Shown: positions 9,712 through 18,727, counted from the stretch's first letter. The stretch: DNA of 64,000 bases from Lutibacter sp. A64 (GCF_022429565.1 NZ_CP092487.1:1273001-1337000), one strand, 5' to 3'. Notes: generated by a model from the sequence alone, not told the origin. A program made the numbers and translations.

Positions 9712-10425
9712 ATGAGTTACCAATTTACCATAATTGTTCCTGTTTATAATGAAGAAGCTAATTTAAAACGTGTAGAACAAGAACTTTCTAATTATATTAA
9801 AATTGCAACAAAAAAAACAAAAGTACTCTTTGTAAACGACGGAAGTAAAGATAACAGTCAACAATTAATTGAAGAAATTTGTGCTAACAACTCCAATTTT
9901 GAATTTATTAATTTTGAGAAAAATTGTGGCTTAAGTGCTGCAATTACTGCTGGTTTTAAAAATGTTGATACCGAATTAGTTGGTTATATAGATTCTGATT
10001 TACAAACTGCTCCTGAAGATTTTAATCTTTTATTAAAAGAAATTGAAAATTACGATTTAGTAACTGGAGTTAGAGCAAATAGAAAAGATACGTTTGTAAA
10101 AAATATGTCTTCAACCATTGCAAACGGCATTAGACGCGCTTTTACACACGATGGAATGGACGATACTGGTTGTCCGTTAAAAGTAATTAAAACCGAATTT
10201 GCTAAAAACATTCCAATGTTTAAAGGATTGCATCGCTTTTTACCAGCTATGATTTTATTACAAAATGGATCTATAAAACAAATTCCAGTACAACATTTCC
10301 CACGTATAGCTGGTGAAGCCAAATACGGCTTATGGAACCGCTTGTTAGGCCCGTTACTAGATTGCTTTGCTTATTTATGGATGAAAAAAAAATACATTAA
10401 TTACACTATTACTAAAAAAGGGTAA
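9712..10425 (+). CDS. Family 2 glycosyltransferase, polyprenyl-phosphate sugar transferase type
   Basis: A 237-residue GT2 enzyme of the DPM1/ArnC-like branch, which moves a sugar from a nucleotide donor to a polyprenyl phosphate on the cytoplasmic face of the membrane. Seen are the N-terminal nucleotide-binding segment VPVYNEEANL, FVNDGSKDNS, and the metal-binding DSD within GYIDSDLQTAPED. It lacks the C-terminal membrane spans of larger homologues. Its stop codon overlaps the start of the next gene by one base (10425). Together with the LAB_N protein and the GT39 enzyme downstream, it probably supplies a lipid-linked sugar for a periplasmic transfer. Donor and acceptor are unknown. Confidence 0.88.
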   Translation: MSYQFTIIVPVYNEEANLKRVEQELSNYIKIATKKTKVLFVNDGSKDNSQQLIEEICANNSNFEFINFEKNCGLSAAITAGFKNVDTELVGYIDSDLQTAPEDFNLLLKEIENYDLVTGVRANRKDTFVKNMSSTIANGIRRAFTHDGMDDTGCPLKVIKTEFAKNIPMFKGLHRFLPAMILLQNGSIKQIPVQHFPRIAGEAKYGLWNRLLGPLLDCFAYLWMKKKYINYTITKKG

Positions 10426-11048
10426 TGAGCGACTGGATTATCTATACCGTTGGTTTTTTTGCGCAATTATTATTTTCTGGCAGATTAATTTTACAATGGA
10501 TATTATCTGAAAAAAGCAAGAAAGTATTAACGCCTTCATTATTTTGGAAATTAAGTTTAATCGCTTCATTTCTACTATTTATTTATGGCTATTTACGAGA
10601 CGATTTTGCTATAATGTTAGGTCAAGCACTCACCTATTTTATATATATTCGAAATTTACAATTACAAGGCGAATGGCAAAAAGCACCAAAACCACTGCAA
10701 TGGTTTTTACTAATTTTTCCTATTTTATTGGTAATTTATTCCTACAATAACAATACCTACGATATAGATAAATTATTTAGAAACGATGCTATCCCTCTTT
10801 GGTTATTACTTTTAGGAAGCATAGCACAAGTAATTTTTACATTGCGTTTTGTATACCAATGGTTGTATTCTGAAAAAAACAAAAAATCATCTTTACCATT
10901 CGGATTTTGGTTATTGAGTTTAATAGGTTCTATCTTAATTTTAACGTATGCTATTTTAAGAAAAGATCCTGTTTTATTAATAGGACATTTAATGGGGTCT
11001 ATAATATATTTTAGGAATATTTTAATTTTAAGAAAACAGGTTACATAG
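10425..11048 (+). CDS. Tandem LAB_N-domain membrane protein
   Basis: A 207-residue protein made of two copies of the lipid A biosynthesis N-terminal (LAB_N) domain. Copy 1 spans about residues 5-75 (RLILQWILSEKSKK, later YFIYIRNL) and copy 2 about 130-205 (RFVYQWLYSEKNKK, later IYFRNILIL). Each copy has about three membrane helices. LAB_N units occur fused to or beside glycolipid glycosyltransferases. The gene starts on the last base of the GT2 gene, so coupling is tight. A role in passing or flipping the lipid-linked sugar is an inference from context only. Confidence 0.85.
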   Translation: MSDWIIYTVGFFAQLLFSGRLILQWILSEKSKKVLTPSLFWKLSLIASFLLFIYGYLRDDFAIMLGQALTYFIYIRNLQLQGEWQKAPKPLQWFLLIFPILLVIYSYNNNTYDIDKLFRNDAIPLWLLLLGSIAQVIFTLRFVYQWLYSEKNKKSSLPFGFWLLSLIGSILILTYAILRKDPVLLIGHLMGSIIYFRNILILRKQVT

Positions 11049-11054
11049 AAATTT

Positions 11055-11062
11055 TATATTTG
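11055..11062 (+). promoter_or_regulatory. Candidate -7 box (TATATTTG)
   Basis: TATATTTG fits the Bacteroidota sigma-A -7 consensus TAnnTTTG. It lies about 190 bases upstream of the GT39 gene in a 205-base gap with no other visible feature. I see no well-spaced -33 TTTG. If real, it would give a long leader. Confidence 0.25.
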
Positions 11063-11253
11063 TAATATTAATTACTTAACAAGTCTAAAAAATAGTCCGT
11101 ACCTCTTTTAATTAAAACTATTTAAAACTAAAAAGAACCATTATAGTAATTATACTACATAAAAATTAAAATATTGATTCAAAAAAAATTAAAATTCTTA
11201 AAAGCAACAATATCTAATTATAAAAAAGCAGTTATATTTTCAATTAAAATAAC

Positions 11254-12879
11254 ATGATAAAAACCATAGAAAATAACCCGATTGCAACATTATCAATTCT
11301 AATTGTACTTATGTTATTAATACATTTAGATGTACCAAATATTACTATTATGGAAGCACGTAATTTTATTACTGCTCGTGAAATTATACAAGATAACAAT
11401 TGGATACTAACAACTATGAATGGTGAAGCAAGATATCAAAAACCACCATTACCAACCTGGCTTACTGCAATTTCTGCTTTAGCATTTGGAACACAAAGTT
11501 TGTTTGCATTACGTTTACCAGCTGCTTTAATGGTATTATTTTTAGGGTTTTTTAGTTATTATTTTTCATTAAAATTAGAACTTTCAAAAAAACATAGCTT
11601 AAACAATAGTTTAATTTTAGTTACTTCTTTTTATGTATTTGGAATCATAAATGAAGCTCCGTGGGACATTTTTACTCACGGATTTATGTTTGCAGGTTTG
11701 TATTATTTATTTCAATTTTTTGAAACTTCAGAAAAGCAATGGAAAAGAGCTTTTATAGCTGCTCTATTTATTGGACTTTCAATTATGAGTAAAGGCCCTG
11801 TATCTTTATTTGCTGTGTTTTTACCTTTCTTAATTTCTTATGGAATTGTATTTAAATATAAAAACTTTAAACAAAAACTAGTTCCGTTTATTATAGCTGT
11901 AATCTTATTTTTAGCTATTGGAAGTTGGTGGTTTCTCTACGTTAGAATTGCAGACACCCAAGCTTTTTTAGAAATTGCTACTAAAGAAACAGGAAATTGG
12001 AGCAGTTATAACGTAAAACCTTTTTATTATTATTGGAGCTTTTTTTCACAATCTGGTTTGTGGACCATACCTGCATTTATCGGTTTACTTTACCCCTACT
12101 TAATAAAACGTGTAACTTATAAAAAAGCCTATAAATTTACTTTTTGGTGGACAATAATTGCTGTGGTTTTATTATCTGCTATTCCAGAAAAAAAAGCACG
12201 TTATTTAATGCCTGTTCTAATTCCATTAGCATTAAATACCGGTTTTTATATTCAATATTTAATACAAGAATTTTATAAACTTACAGCTAAAAAAGAAACA
12301 ATTCCAGTTTATTTTAATTTTGGACTTATTGCTCTTATCTCATTAATTTTACCAATTGGCTTATATGTAATTTTAAAAGACGACTTTAACAACTACCTAA
12401 TAAATTATGTTTTAACAGCCCTAGCTAGTTTAACAATTGGTGTATTACTTTTAAAAAATTTAATTAGAAAAAAGATTAAAAATGTATTCTACTTAACTGT
12501 TTTATTTATGGTTGCAATTTTTCTATTTGGTCTACCAATTTCAAAAACTTTAAATAAAAATAAGGATTTTAATGCTATAAATACCTTGCATACAATTGAA
12601 AACAAACAACAAATTACAACCTATTCAATTGGTGAAATTACTCCAGAATTACTTTGGGATTATAATGGAATTTTAAAAGATATTTATAAAAATGAACAAT
12701 TAGAAGTCCCTTCTGAAAGTAAATTTGGAATTTTAGTAATGAATAGTGATGTTGAAAAAATTACCGACCAACTCTCTAATGATTACAACTTAGAACTAAC
12801 AGAAACTTACAATCTAAATGTAGGCTCAAAAAATAAAGAACGTTTAATCAGACAATTTTATTTAGTATCAAAAAAATAG
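11254..12879 (+). CDS. Family 39 glycosyltransferase, ArnT-like
   Basis: A 541-residue GT-C-fold membrane glycosyltransferase. About twelve hydrophobic segments are followed by a soluble C-terminal part (about 445-541). The N-terminal periplasmic loop carries MEARNFITAREI and ARYQKPPLPTWL, the hallmark acidic residue and the QKPPL motif of ArnT/PMT-like transferases. Family members move a sugar from polyprenyl phosphate to lipid A or protein on the outer face of the inner membrane. It sits downstream of the GT2 and LAB_N genes. The sugar and acceptor cannot be read from sequence; an ArnT function (aminoarabinose) is not established, because no arn biosynthesis genes are present. Confidence 0.85.
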   Translation: MIKTIENNPIATLSILIVLMLLIHLDVPNITIMEARNFITAREIIQDNNWILTTMNGEARYQKPPLPTWLTAISALAFGTQSLFALRLPAALMVLFLGFFSYYFSLKLELSKKHSLNNSLILVTSFYVFGIINEAPWDIFTHGFMFAGLYYLFQFFETSEKQWKRAFIAALFIGLSIMSKGPVSLFAVFLPFLISYGIVFKYKNFKQKLVPFIIAVILFLAIGSWWFLYVRIADTQAFLEIATKETGNWSSYNVKPFYYYWSFFSQSGLWTIPAFIGLLYPYLIKRVTYKKAYKFTFWWTIIAVVLLSAIPEKKARYLMPVLIPLALNTGFYIQYLIQEFYKLTAKKETIPVYFNFGLIALISLILPIGLYVILKDDFNNYLINYVLTALASLTIGVLLLKNLIRKKIKNVFYLTVLFMVAIFLFGLPISKTLNKNKDFNAINTLHTIENKQQITTYSIGEITPELLWDYNGILKDIYKNEQLEVPSESKFGILVMNSDVEKITDQLSNDYNLELTETYNLNVGSKNKERLIRQFYLVSKK

Positions 12880-12935
12880 TACTTTTGACAACTAGAATTT
12901 TGTATTTAAACAAACTTCTTTAAAACAATTTCAAT

Positions 12936-13604
12936 ATGAAGACACTTACTAAAACAGACAAAATTGCTTATATTTTTTTAATTCTTGTATTTGCTTTAGG
13001 AATTTATTATGCAAATACTGACCTTCAATTTTTTGATGAAGTTTACACAAAAGAAGATGGTATTGTAGAATCTATTACTGCAATTTTATTATTATGTTCT
13101 AGCATACTGTTAATAAGTCGTTTTTTTAAACTTCAGAAATATAAAAAACCACTTTGGAAGATTGGAATTTTAGCCATTGCTTGTGTATTTATTTTTGGAG
13201 CAGGAGAAGAAATTTCCTGGGGTCAACGTATATTAAACATCGAATCCTCAGAGTTTTTTTTAGAAAATAATGCTCAAGCAGAAACCAACTTACACAATTT
13301 AGTTGTAGATGGAAAAAAAGTAAATAAAATTATCTTTAGCCAATTATTAACAGCAGTATTAGTAGTATATTTAATAATTACTCCGTTTTTATATAGAAAA
13401 TATGAAGGCATCAAAAAATTAGCAAATCTATTTGCTGTACCAATTGTACAATGGCAACATACCATTGCATTTTTAATTGTTACTGGGTTATTAGTTTTTA
13501 TGGGTTCTGAAAGAAAATGGGAAGTATACGAATTAGCTTTTGCAGCAATTTTCTTTTTAATATTTTTAAATCCGTTAAATAAAAATATTTATACTAAGCA
13601 ATAA
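12936..13604 (+). CDS. Conserved membrane protein of unknown function
   Basis: A 222-residue protein with about six membrane segments. A striking central motif GAGEEISWGQRIL (about residues 88-100) is followed by a stretch with N-x-Q-A-E-T-N-L-H-N (about 111-121). Conserved acidic and histidine residues between membrane spans suggest a membrane enzyme rather than a carrier, but I do not recognise the activity. It is 56 bases behind the GT39 gene and its end overlaps the convergent PAP2 gene by 11 bases. It probably belongs to the glycolipid module. Confidence 0.65.
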   Translation: MKTLTKTDKIAYIFLILVFALGIYYANTDLQFFDEVYTKEDGIVESITAILLLCSSILLISRFFKLQKYKKPLWKIGILAIACVFIFGAGEEISWGQRILNIESSEFFLENNAQAETNLHNLVVDGKKVNKIIFSQLLTAVLVVYLIITPFLYRKYEGIKKLANLFAVPIVQWQHTIAFLIVTGLLVFMGSERKWEVYELAFAAIFFLIFLNPLNKNIYTKQ

Positions 13605-14163
13605 ATTTACGTTCAAAAAGCTTGAATAATTTAAAACATACAATTGCATAAATTGTTCCTATAACAGCACCTGTAAGCACATCTAGTGGGAAATGAACAC
13701 CAATATAGATTCTGCTGTACGCAACAAAAAATGCCCATATTATTAAAATATAAGAAAGATATTTCACTTTATCTTTTAATAAAAAACTAAAAAAAGTAGC
13801 AACTGCAAATGAATTAGAAGCATGCGCAGAAAAATAAGAATACAAACCTCCGCAACGTGATTTTACTAATCTTACCAAATGTTGTAGAGATTCATCATGG
13901 CAAGGCCTTAATCTTTTAAAACCGTATTTAAACAAATTACTTGTTTGGTCTGAAGCTGCAATTAATAACGCAATAAATAGTACGATAATAACTGTTTTTT
14001 TTAACCCGTAATTTTTAAAAGCAAAATAAAGTAATAGTAAATATAATGGGATGGCACTAAACTTATTTGTTACAATAAGCCAAAAGCCATCCCATTGTGT
14101 TGTTCCTAAATTATTTAGGAAAATTAGTAATTCAATATCTTTATCAATAATTGATTCTATCAT
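13594..14163 (-). CDS. PAP2-family membrane phosphatase
   Basis: A 189-residue type 2 phosphatidic-acid phosphatase-like protein. All three phosphatase motifs are present: KYGFKRLRPCHD (KxxxxxxRP, about 108-119), SAHAS (the SGH motif, about 141-145), and SRIYIGVHFPLDVL (SRxxxxxHxxxD, about 178-190 counting loosely). Five to six membrane segments are predicted. Family members remove phosphate from lipids such as undecaprenyl diphosphate, phosphatidate or lipid A on the periplasmic face. Convergent with the neighbouring module and overlapping its last gene. A lipid A or polyprenyl substrate would fit the context, but this is inference. Confidence 0.88.
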   Translation of the reverse strand: MIESIIDKDIELLIFLNNLGTTQWDGFWLIVTNKFSAIPLYLLLLYFAFKNYGLKKTVIIVLFIALLIAASDQTSNLFKYGFKRLRPCHDESLQHLVRLVKSRCGGLYSYFSAHASNSFAVATFFSFLLKDKVKYLSYILIIWAFFVAYSRIYIGVHFPLDVLTGAVIGTIYAIVCFKLFKLFERKFIA

Positions 14164-14179
14164 TGACTACTAAATTTTA

Positions 14180-15304
14180 TTATTTATTATCAGGTGTACT
14201 TAACCCAACTAATTCTACTTCAAAAACCAAGTCTGTATTTGGCGGAATTACTTTACCAGCTCCTTGAGCACCATAACCTAAATGAGATGGTATAAAAAGT
14301 AGCGCTTTATCTCCAATTTTTAATTGTTGTAACCCTTCTCTAAAACCAGAAATTAAACGTGCTTCAGGACCATAAATACTAGTAAATGGTTTATATCCGT
14401 TTTTAGAATCCCTTATTTCGTCATAAACACCATAGGCTTTTGCTACCTCTTTATAATTAGTATCAAATAATTTACCATCTGTAAAATAACCAGAATACCC
14501 TACTTCAACAGAAGCTCCATTTACAGGTTTTTCACCATTTTTAGTTTCAGTTATAACAATTTTAAGTCCCGAAGATAATTCAGTTGCTTTTTCTTTGTTT
14601 TCATTAAATCTTTTTAAAGCACTAGCACTTGCTGCTTCAATTTTAGCTTGCGTTTCTTCTAATTCTTTTTGATATTTAATATAAAATTCATCAAAAATCT
14701 TAGCTGCTTTAAATTTTTTGGCAGCCTTTCCTACTTTTATAATTTCAATGGTTTTAATTGTATCATTTTGAACTATAGAATCTACCACAGATTGACCTAA
14801 AATAACATTTCCAAATACTGTATGTACCCCATCTAACCAAGGAGTATCTTTATGAGTAATAAAAAATTGACTACCATTAGTATTAGACGGTCCCCAATTT
14901 GCCATAGATAAAACACCTGCTTTATCATGTTTTAAAAGCAAATTTCCATCTTTATCTTTTGGAAATTCATCTTTAAATTTATAACCAGGGCCTCCAGTAC
15001 CATTTCCAAGAGGATCTCCTGTTTGTATCATAAAATTATTTAGTACTCTATGAAATATTAATCCGTTATAATATTTAACTCCTTGTAAAGAATCTACAAC
15101 TTGCTTATTGGTACCATTGGCTAATGAAACAAAATTTGCAACCGTAATTGGTGTTTTTTCAAATTCAAGTTTTAATAAAATTGCTCCCTTATTAGTTTCT
15201 ACATCAGCATACATTCCATCATCTAAATCTGTATATTTAGTTGGTTTACAAGCTGATAAAGTTAAAACTAAAACAATTACAACTAGTTGTAATACTCTCA
15301 TCAT
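14180..15304 (-). CDS. Lipoprotein peptidyl-prolyl isomerase: cyclophilin-FKBP fusion
   Basis: About 374 residues with a lipoprotein signal (VLVLTLSAC; the cysteine is the acylation site). The frame continues to an ATG at 15325, but the two adjacent ATGs at 15304 and 15301 place the signal peptide correctly. A cyclophilin domain follows (about 25-210) with [23 protein letters not shown] and [10 protein letters not shown]. After an alpha-helical linker comes an FKBP domain (about 265-370) with [18 protein letters not shown] and LVFEVELV. Both classes of prolyl isomerase in one periplasmic lipoprotein suggests a folding catalyst for exported proteins. It is the third gene of an isomerase operon with an FKBP and GldI. 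The gap to the upstream gene is 10 bases. Confidence 0.93.
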   Translation of the reverse strand: MMRVLQLVVIVLVLTLSACKPTKYTDLDDGMYADVETNKGAILLKLEFEKTPITVANFVSLANGTNKQVVDSLQGVKYYNGLIFHRVLNNFMIQTGDPLGNGTGGPGYKFKDEFPKDKDGNLLLKHDKAGVLSMANWGPSNTNGSQFFITHKDTPWLDGVHTVFGNVILGQSVVDSIVQNDTIKTIEIIKVGKAAKKFKAAKIFDEFYIKYQKELEETQAKIEAASASALKRFNENKEKATELSSGLKIVITETKNGEKPVNGASVEVGYSGYFTDGKLFDTNYKEVAKAYGVYDEIRDSKNGYKPFTSIYGPEARLISGFREGLQQLKIGDKALLFIPSHLGYGAQGAGKVIPPNTDLVFEVELVGLSTPDNK

Positions 15305-15314
15305 ATTGTTATTA

Positions 15315-16043
15315 TTATTTAACAATTTCTAATAATTCTACTTCAAAAATTAATACATCAAATGGTTTAATTGCACCACCTGAACGTGGTGTAGCTCCAT
15401 AACCTAATTCTTGAGGAATAAAGAATTTATATTTTGAACCAACAGGCATTAATTGTAAACCTTCTGTCCACCCTTTAATTACCTGATTTGCAAAAAACTC
15501 AGTAGGTTCTCCTCTATCAACAGAACTGTCAAATACAGTACCATCTATTAAAGTCCCATGGTAGTGTACTTTTACTTTTGAAGTTGAAACTGGTTTTTCT
15601 CCATTTCCTTCTTTCATTACAATATATTGTAAACCACTATCTGTAGTTACAACACCTTCTTTTGTTTTATTTTCTTCTAAGAACTTTTCACCAGCAGCTT
15701 TAGATTCAGCAAAATCAGTTTCAGCTTTTTTTGCAGCTGCTTCTTGTGCTTCTTTCATTTTTTGTTGTTGTAACTTTTGAAAATAGGTATTAATTACTGT
15801 ACCAATATTTTTTGTATCTAACAACATGTTTGTTGAGTCTATTCCGTTTTTCATTCCTTGAACATAAGCATCTTGATTAATATCATCAAAATTAGCATTG
15901 ATTTTAAGACCCATATCTAATCCTAAAGCATAACTTACAGAATCAATTTCAGAATCTAATGATTTTAATTTGGTTGCTTGATTATTACAAGAAGCTAGTG
16001 AAATTACTAGTGCACCAAGAAATAAGAATTTAATTACTTTCAT
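15315..16043 (-). CDS. FKBP-type peptidyl-prolyl isomerase lipoprotein
   Basis: A 242-residue FkpA/Mip-like protein. A lipobox (VISLASC, about residue 19) indicates lipid anchoring. A helical dimerisation domain (25-125) is followed by an FKBP catalytic domain (about 145-240) with [28 protein letters not shown] and YGATPRSGG. Acts in the periplasm on proline isomerisation. Its start overlaps the end of gldI by 14 bases, so the two are coupled. Confidence 0.94.
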   Translation of the reverse strand: MKVIKFLFLGALVISLASCNNQATKLKSLDSEIDSVSYALGLDMGLKINANFDDINQDAYVQGMKNGIDSTNMLLDTKNIGTVINTYFQKLQQQKMKEAQEAAAKKAETDFAESKAAGEKFLEENKTKEGVVTTDSGLQYIVMKEGNGEKPVSTSKVKVHYHGTLIDGTVFDSSVDRGEPTEFFANQVIKGWTEGLQLMPVGSKYKFFIPQELGYGATPRSGGAIKPFDVLIFEVELLEIVK

Positions 16044-16575
16044 TTTGTTTATTTATTTTAATTAATTGAACTTTATATATTAAAGGTTGATTTACCTCAA
16101 TGTTTTTTTGATCCCCCAAATATCCAAAAACTTTATGAGATGGAAATAAAAAAGTTACATCATCTCCTGCATTCATTAATTTTAGACCTTCTCTTAATCC
16201 ATCTACAATTTCTTGCTGATCTACAATATACTTTTGAACACCGATTTGGTTTTTAGTATAAATAGGTTGCATATTTATATCATAAACCTCATAAGTATAG
16301 GTTATTTCATCTCCCTTTTTTGGATAATAATTGGTTGAAGCTTTTGTATTAATTTTATATTTAAAACCAAAGTTGCTTAAAAAATAAGTGCTTACCGAAT
16401 CTTGTTTTATAAACTTTTCAAAGGCATTTTCTTGAGCTGCAATTAATGCCTTATTAAATTCTATAGACTCTTGCATTACAGAAGAACTTTTTCTTAAAAC
16501 AGGTTTTCTTGCTTCAGGATTAACACAAGAAAACATAGATAATAATATAATAAAACTAAAAAATTTAGGCTTCAT
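16030..16575 (-). CDS. gldI: Gliding-motility peptidyl-prolyl isomerase GldI
   Basis: A 181-residue lipoprotein (MFSCVNPEARKP; lipobox cysteine at about residue 17) with a C-terminal FKBP-like domain (about 85-178: GDEITYTYEVYD, VDGLREGLKLMNAGD, PSHKVFGYLGD). GldI is required for gliding and for type IX secretion in Flavobacterium, presumably through folding of Gld proteins. The short length, the divergent FKBP domain and the position between a DHH phosphoesterase and another FKBP lipoprotein match known flavobacterial gldI loci. Overlaps both neighbours. The PorV/PorQ-like gene at 63392 gives a second hint that this organism has type IX secretion. Confidence 0.9.
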   Translation of the reverse strand: MKPKFFSFIILLSMFSCVNPEARKPVLRKSSSVMQESIEFNKALIAAQENAFEKFIKQDSVSTYFLSNFGFKYKINTKASTNYYPKKGDEITYTYEVYDINMQPIYTKNQIGVQKYIVDQQEIVDGLREGLKLMNAGDDVTFLFPSHKVFGYLGDQKNIEVNQPLIYKVQLIKINKQNESN

Positions 16576-17596
16576 AAGAATTTAATAATTCGGTTTTATA
16601 ATCTGATAATACATTTAAAAATTTAGAGACAGTTTCATCTAAAGATATTTCAGATCTACCTCCAGCAGCATTGTCATGTCCTCCTCCATTAAAATGATTT
16701 CTAGCAAATTTATTTACTGAAAAACTTCCTTTAGATCTAAAGGAAATTTTAATAATTTTTTGTTCTACATCTTCAATAAAAATAACAGCAAAAATAACAC
16801 CATCTAAAGATAAGGCATAATTTACGACACCTTCTGTATCTCCTTTTTGGTAATTAAATTCGTCTAATTCTTGTTGTGTTAACGTAATATAAGCTGTTTT
16901 TAACTCGGTTTCAACCTTTAAATTACTTAAAGCACGACCTAAAAGTTGTAATCTACTATACGAATTAGTATCGTATACATTATTATGTATCAATGCATTA
17001 TTTGCTCCTTTATCTATTAAATCAGCAATAATTCTATGTGTAGTACTAGTGGTTGAAGCAAATCTAAACGAGCCAGTATCTGTCATTATTCCTGTATATA
17101 AAGACGTTGCAATTACTTTATCTATGGCATCAACTTCATCAATATTTTCTAAAAAATGATATACCATTTGACATGTTGAACAAATAGATGTATCAGAAAA
17201 TAAATAAGTTGCAATAGTATCTGGTTGTTGATGGTGGTCTACCATTATAAAAGTACCTTTAAACTCTTTTAATGTATTTTCCATATCTGAACCAACACGG
17301 TGTAACGCATTAAAATCTAATAAAAATATAATTGAAGCTTCATCTATTACTGCTTTAGACTGCCTATTTTGCATATCAAATTTTAAAACATCTTTAGACT
17401 GTGGCATCCATTTTAAAAAATCTGGATAATCATTTGGTGCAACAACAGTTACGTGATGTCCTTTCTTTTGTAAATAATGGTACATTGCTAAACAAGCTCC
17501 AATAGCATCTCCATCAGGATTTCTATGTGGTACCAATACAATATCTTTTTTGCTAGAAAGCAGCTCTTTTACTTCCTTAAACTCTCTTACATCCAT
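16565..17596 (-). CDS. DHH/DHHA1-family phosphoesterase (NrnA-like)
   Basis: A 343-residue protein of the NrnA type, which degrades short oligoribonucleotides and/or 3'-phosphoadenosine 5'-phosphate. Metal-binding motifs are PHRNPDGDAIG (N-terminal), LLDFNALHRVG, VDHHQQP (the DHH motif) and TGIMTDTGSFRF. The C-terminal DHHA1 domain has the NGGGHDNAAGG substrate loop. The frame reaches back to a TTG, but the ATG at 17596 (MDVREF) is preferred. The end overlaps gldI by 11 bases, so this gene leads the isomerase operon. A -7 box lies only six bases before the ATG. Confidence 0.9.
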   Translation of the reverse strand: MDVREFKEVKELLSSKKDIVLVPHRNPDGDAIGACLAMYHYLQKKGHHVTVVAPNDYPDFLKWMPQSKDVLKFDMQNRQSKAVIDEASIIFLLDFNALHRVGSDMENTLKEFKGTFIMVDHHQQPDTIATYLFSDTSICSTCQMVYHFLENIDEVDAIDKVIATSLYTGIMTDTGSFRFASTTSTTHRIIADLIDKGANNALIHNNVYDTNSYSRLQLLGRALSNLKVETELKTAYITLTQQELDEFNYQKGDTEGVVNYALSLDGVIFAVIFIEDVEQKIIKISFRSKGSFSVNKFARNHFNGGGHDNAAGGRSEISLDETVSKFLNVLSDYKTELLNSYEA

Positions 17597-17602
17597 AAGC
17601 AG

Positions 17603-17610
17603 CAAATATA
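17603..17610 (-). promoter_or_regulatory. Candidate -7 box (TATATTTG) for DHH-gldI operon
   Basis: On the minus strand TATATTTG occurs with six bases between its G and the ATG at 17596. In Bacteroidota transcription starts a few bases after this element, so the message would be leaderless or almost so. No correctly spaced -33 element is obvious. Confidence 0.4.
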
Positions 17611-17680
17611 CAATTTATTAACCTATTTTTTTTCATTATACTCCTCATATTTCCTTAAATTAGTCCCAAAATTTTATTTT

Positions 17681-18697
17681 ATGAAATATGTCTTCCCATT
17701 TTTAATTTTAATATTAAGTGTTACTTCTTGTCAAAAAAAAGAAATAGACAACAATTTTACAATCGCATTTGGCTCATGTAATAATCAAGTTCTAGAAAAT
17801 GCTTTATGGAAAGAAATAGAAAAAAACAAACCGGATATTTGGATTTGGGGTGGTGATATAATTTATACAGATACAGAGGACATGGCTTTTATGGAAAAAA
17901 ACTATAGCAAACAAAAAAATGATTCTAACTATTCAAATTTTGCTAAAAAAGTTGAAATTCTAGCTACTTGGGATGATCACGATTATGGTTTAAATGATGG
18001 AGGTACAGAATATCCTAAAAAAAAGGAAGCTCAACAATTATTTTTAAATTTTTTAGATGTTCCAAAAAACGATGCTCGTAGAAAACAAGAAGGTATTTAC
18101 TATTCTAAAGATTATAAAATTAATAATACACAAAGCATAAAAATTATTTTATTAGATACACGTTATTTTAGAACAGCTCTAACTACAGATACAATAAGCA
18201 AAAAAAGATACCAACCGAACAACTATGGAGAAGGTTCAATGTTAGGCAACAAACAATGGAATTGGTTAACAAATCAACTTAAAAATTCAACAGCAACCTA
18301 TAATATTATTGTTAGCAGTATTCAATTTCTATCATCTGAACACGGTTTTGAAAGTTGGGGAAATATGCCACACGAAGTAACTAAATTAGAAAACCTAATT
18401 AAAACATCTAAAGCCAAAAATACCATTATACTTTCTGGCGACCGACATATTTCTGAATTTTCAAAAAAAGAAATTGAAGGCCTAAATTATCCTTTAATCG
18501 ATTTTACGTCTAGCGGACTTACACATTCTTACACCAGCTACAAAGGTGAACCCAATAAATATAGAATAGGCAATGTAGTTTCTAAAAAAAGTTTTGGAAT
18601 TCTTAAATTTGATTTACTTACAGAAACAGTTATAATGGAAATTAGAGGCGAAAACAATACAGTTTATAGTACTATTAACCACACGTACAACCCATAA
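17681..18697 (+). CDS. PhoD-like alkaline phosphatase/phosphodiesterase lipoprotein
   Basis: A 338-residue protein with a lipoprotein signal (LILSVTSC). The frame is open further upstream to 17525, but that part overlaps the divergent DHH gene; the ATG at 17681 starts the signal peptide. Metallophosphoesterase motifs are FGSCNNQ, WGGDIIYTD, ATWDDHDYGLNDGG, and SGDRHISEF. These are the metal-binding residues of the PhoD-like family, which hydrolyses phosphate mono- or diesters, usually outside the cytoplasm. It lies between the DHH phosphoesterase and ndk. The exact substrate is unknown. Confidence 0.88.
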   Translation: MKYVFPFLILILSVTSCQKKEIDNNFTIAFGSCNNQVLENALWKEIEKNKPDIWIWGGDIIYTDTEDMAFMEKNYSKQKNDSNYSNFAKKVEILATWDDHDYGLNDGGTEYPKKKEAQQLFLNFLDVPKNDARRKQEGIYYSKDYKINNTQSIKIILLDTRYFRTALTTDTISKKRYQPNNYGEGSMLGNKQWNWLTNQLKNSTATYNIIVSSIQFLSSEHGFESWGNMPHEVTKLENLIKTSKAKNTIILSGDRHISEFSKKEIEGLNYPLIDFTSSGLTHSYTSYKGEPNKYRIGNVVSKKSFGILKFDLLTETVIMEIRGENNTVYSTINHTYNP

Positions 18698-18719
18698 CTT
18701 AACTTTGTTTATAAAATAC

Positions 18720-18727
18720 TATATTTG
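18720..18727 (+). promoter_or_regulatory. Candidate -7 box (TATATTTG) for ndk
   Basis: TATATTTG fits the TAnnTTTG consensus, 31 bases before the ndk start. A TTTG at 18704-18707 is present upstream but only 12 bases away, shorter than the usual spacing of about 19. Confidence 0.4.

Noticed and set aside
11049-11253. Small RNA or leader upstream of the GT39 gene
   Set aside because: A -7-like box at 11055 and a 190-base leader are suggestive, but no terminator or clear secondary structure supports a separate RNA gene.
17525-17680. Upstream extension of the PhoD-like gene
   Set aside because: It overlaps the divergent DHH gene and would put 52 extra residues before a perfect lipoprotein signal; ATG 17681 fits better.
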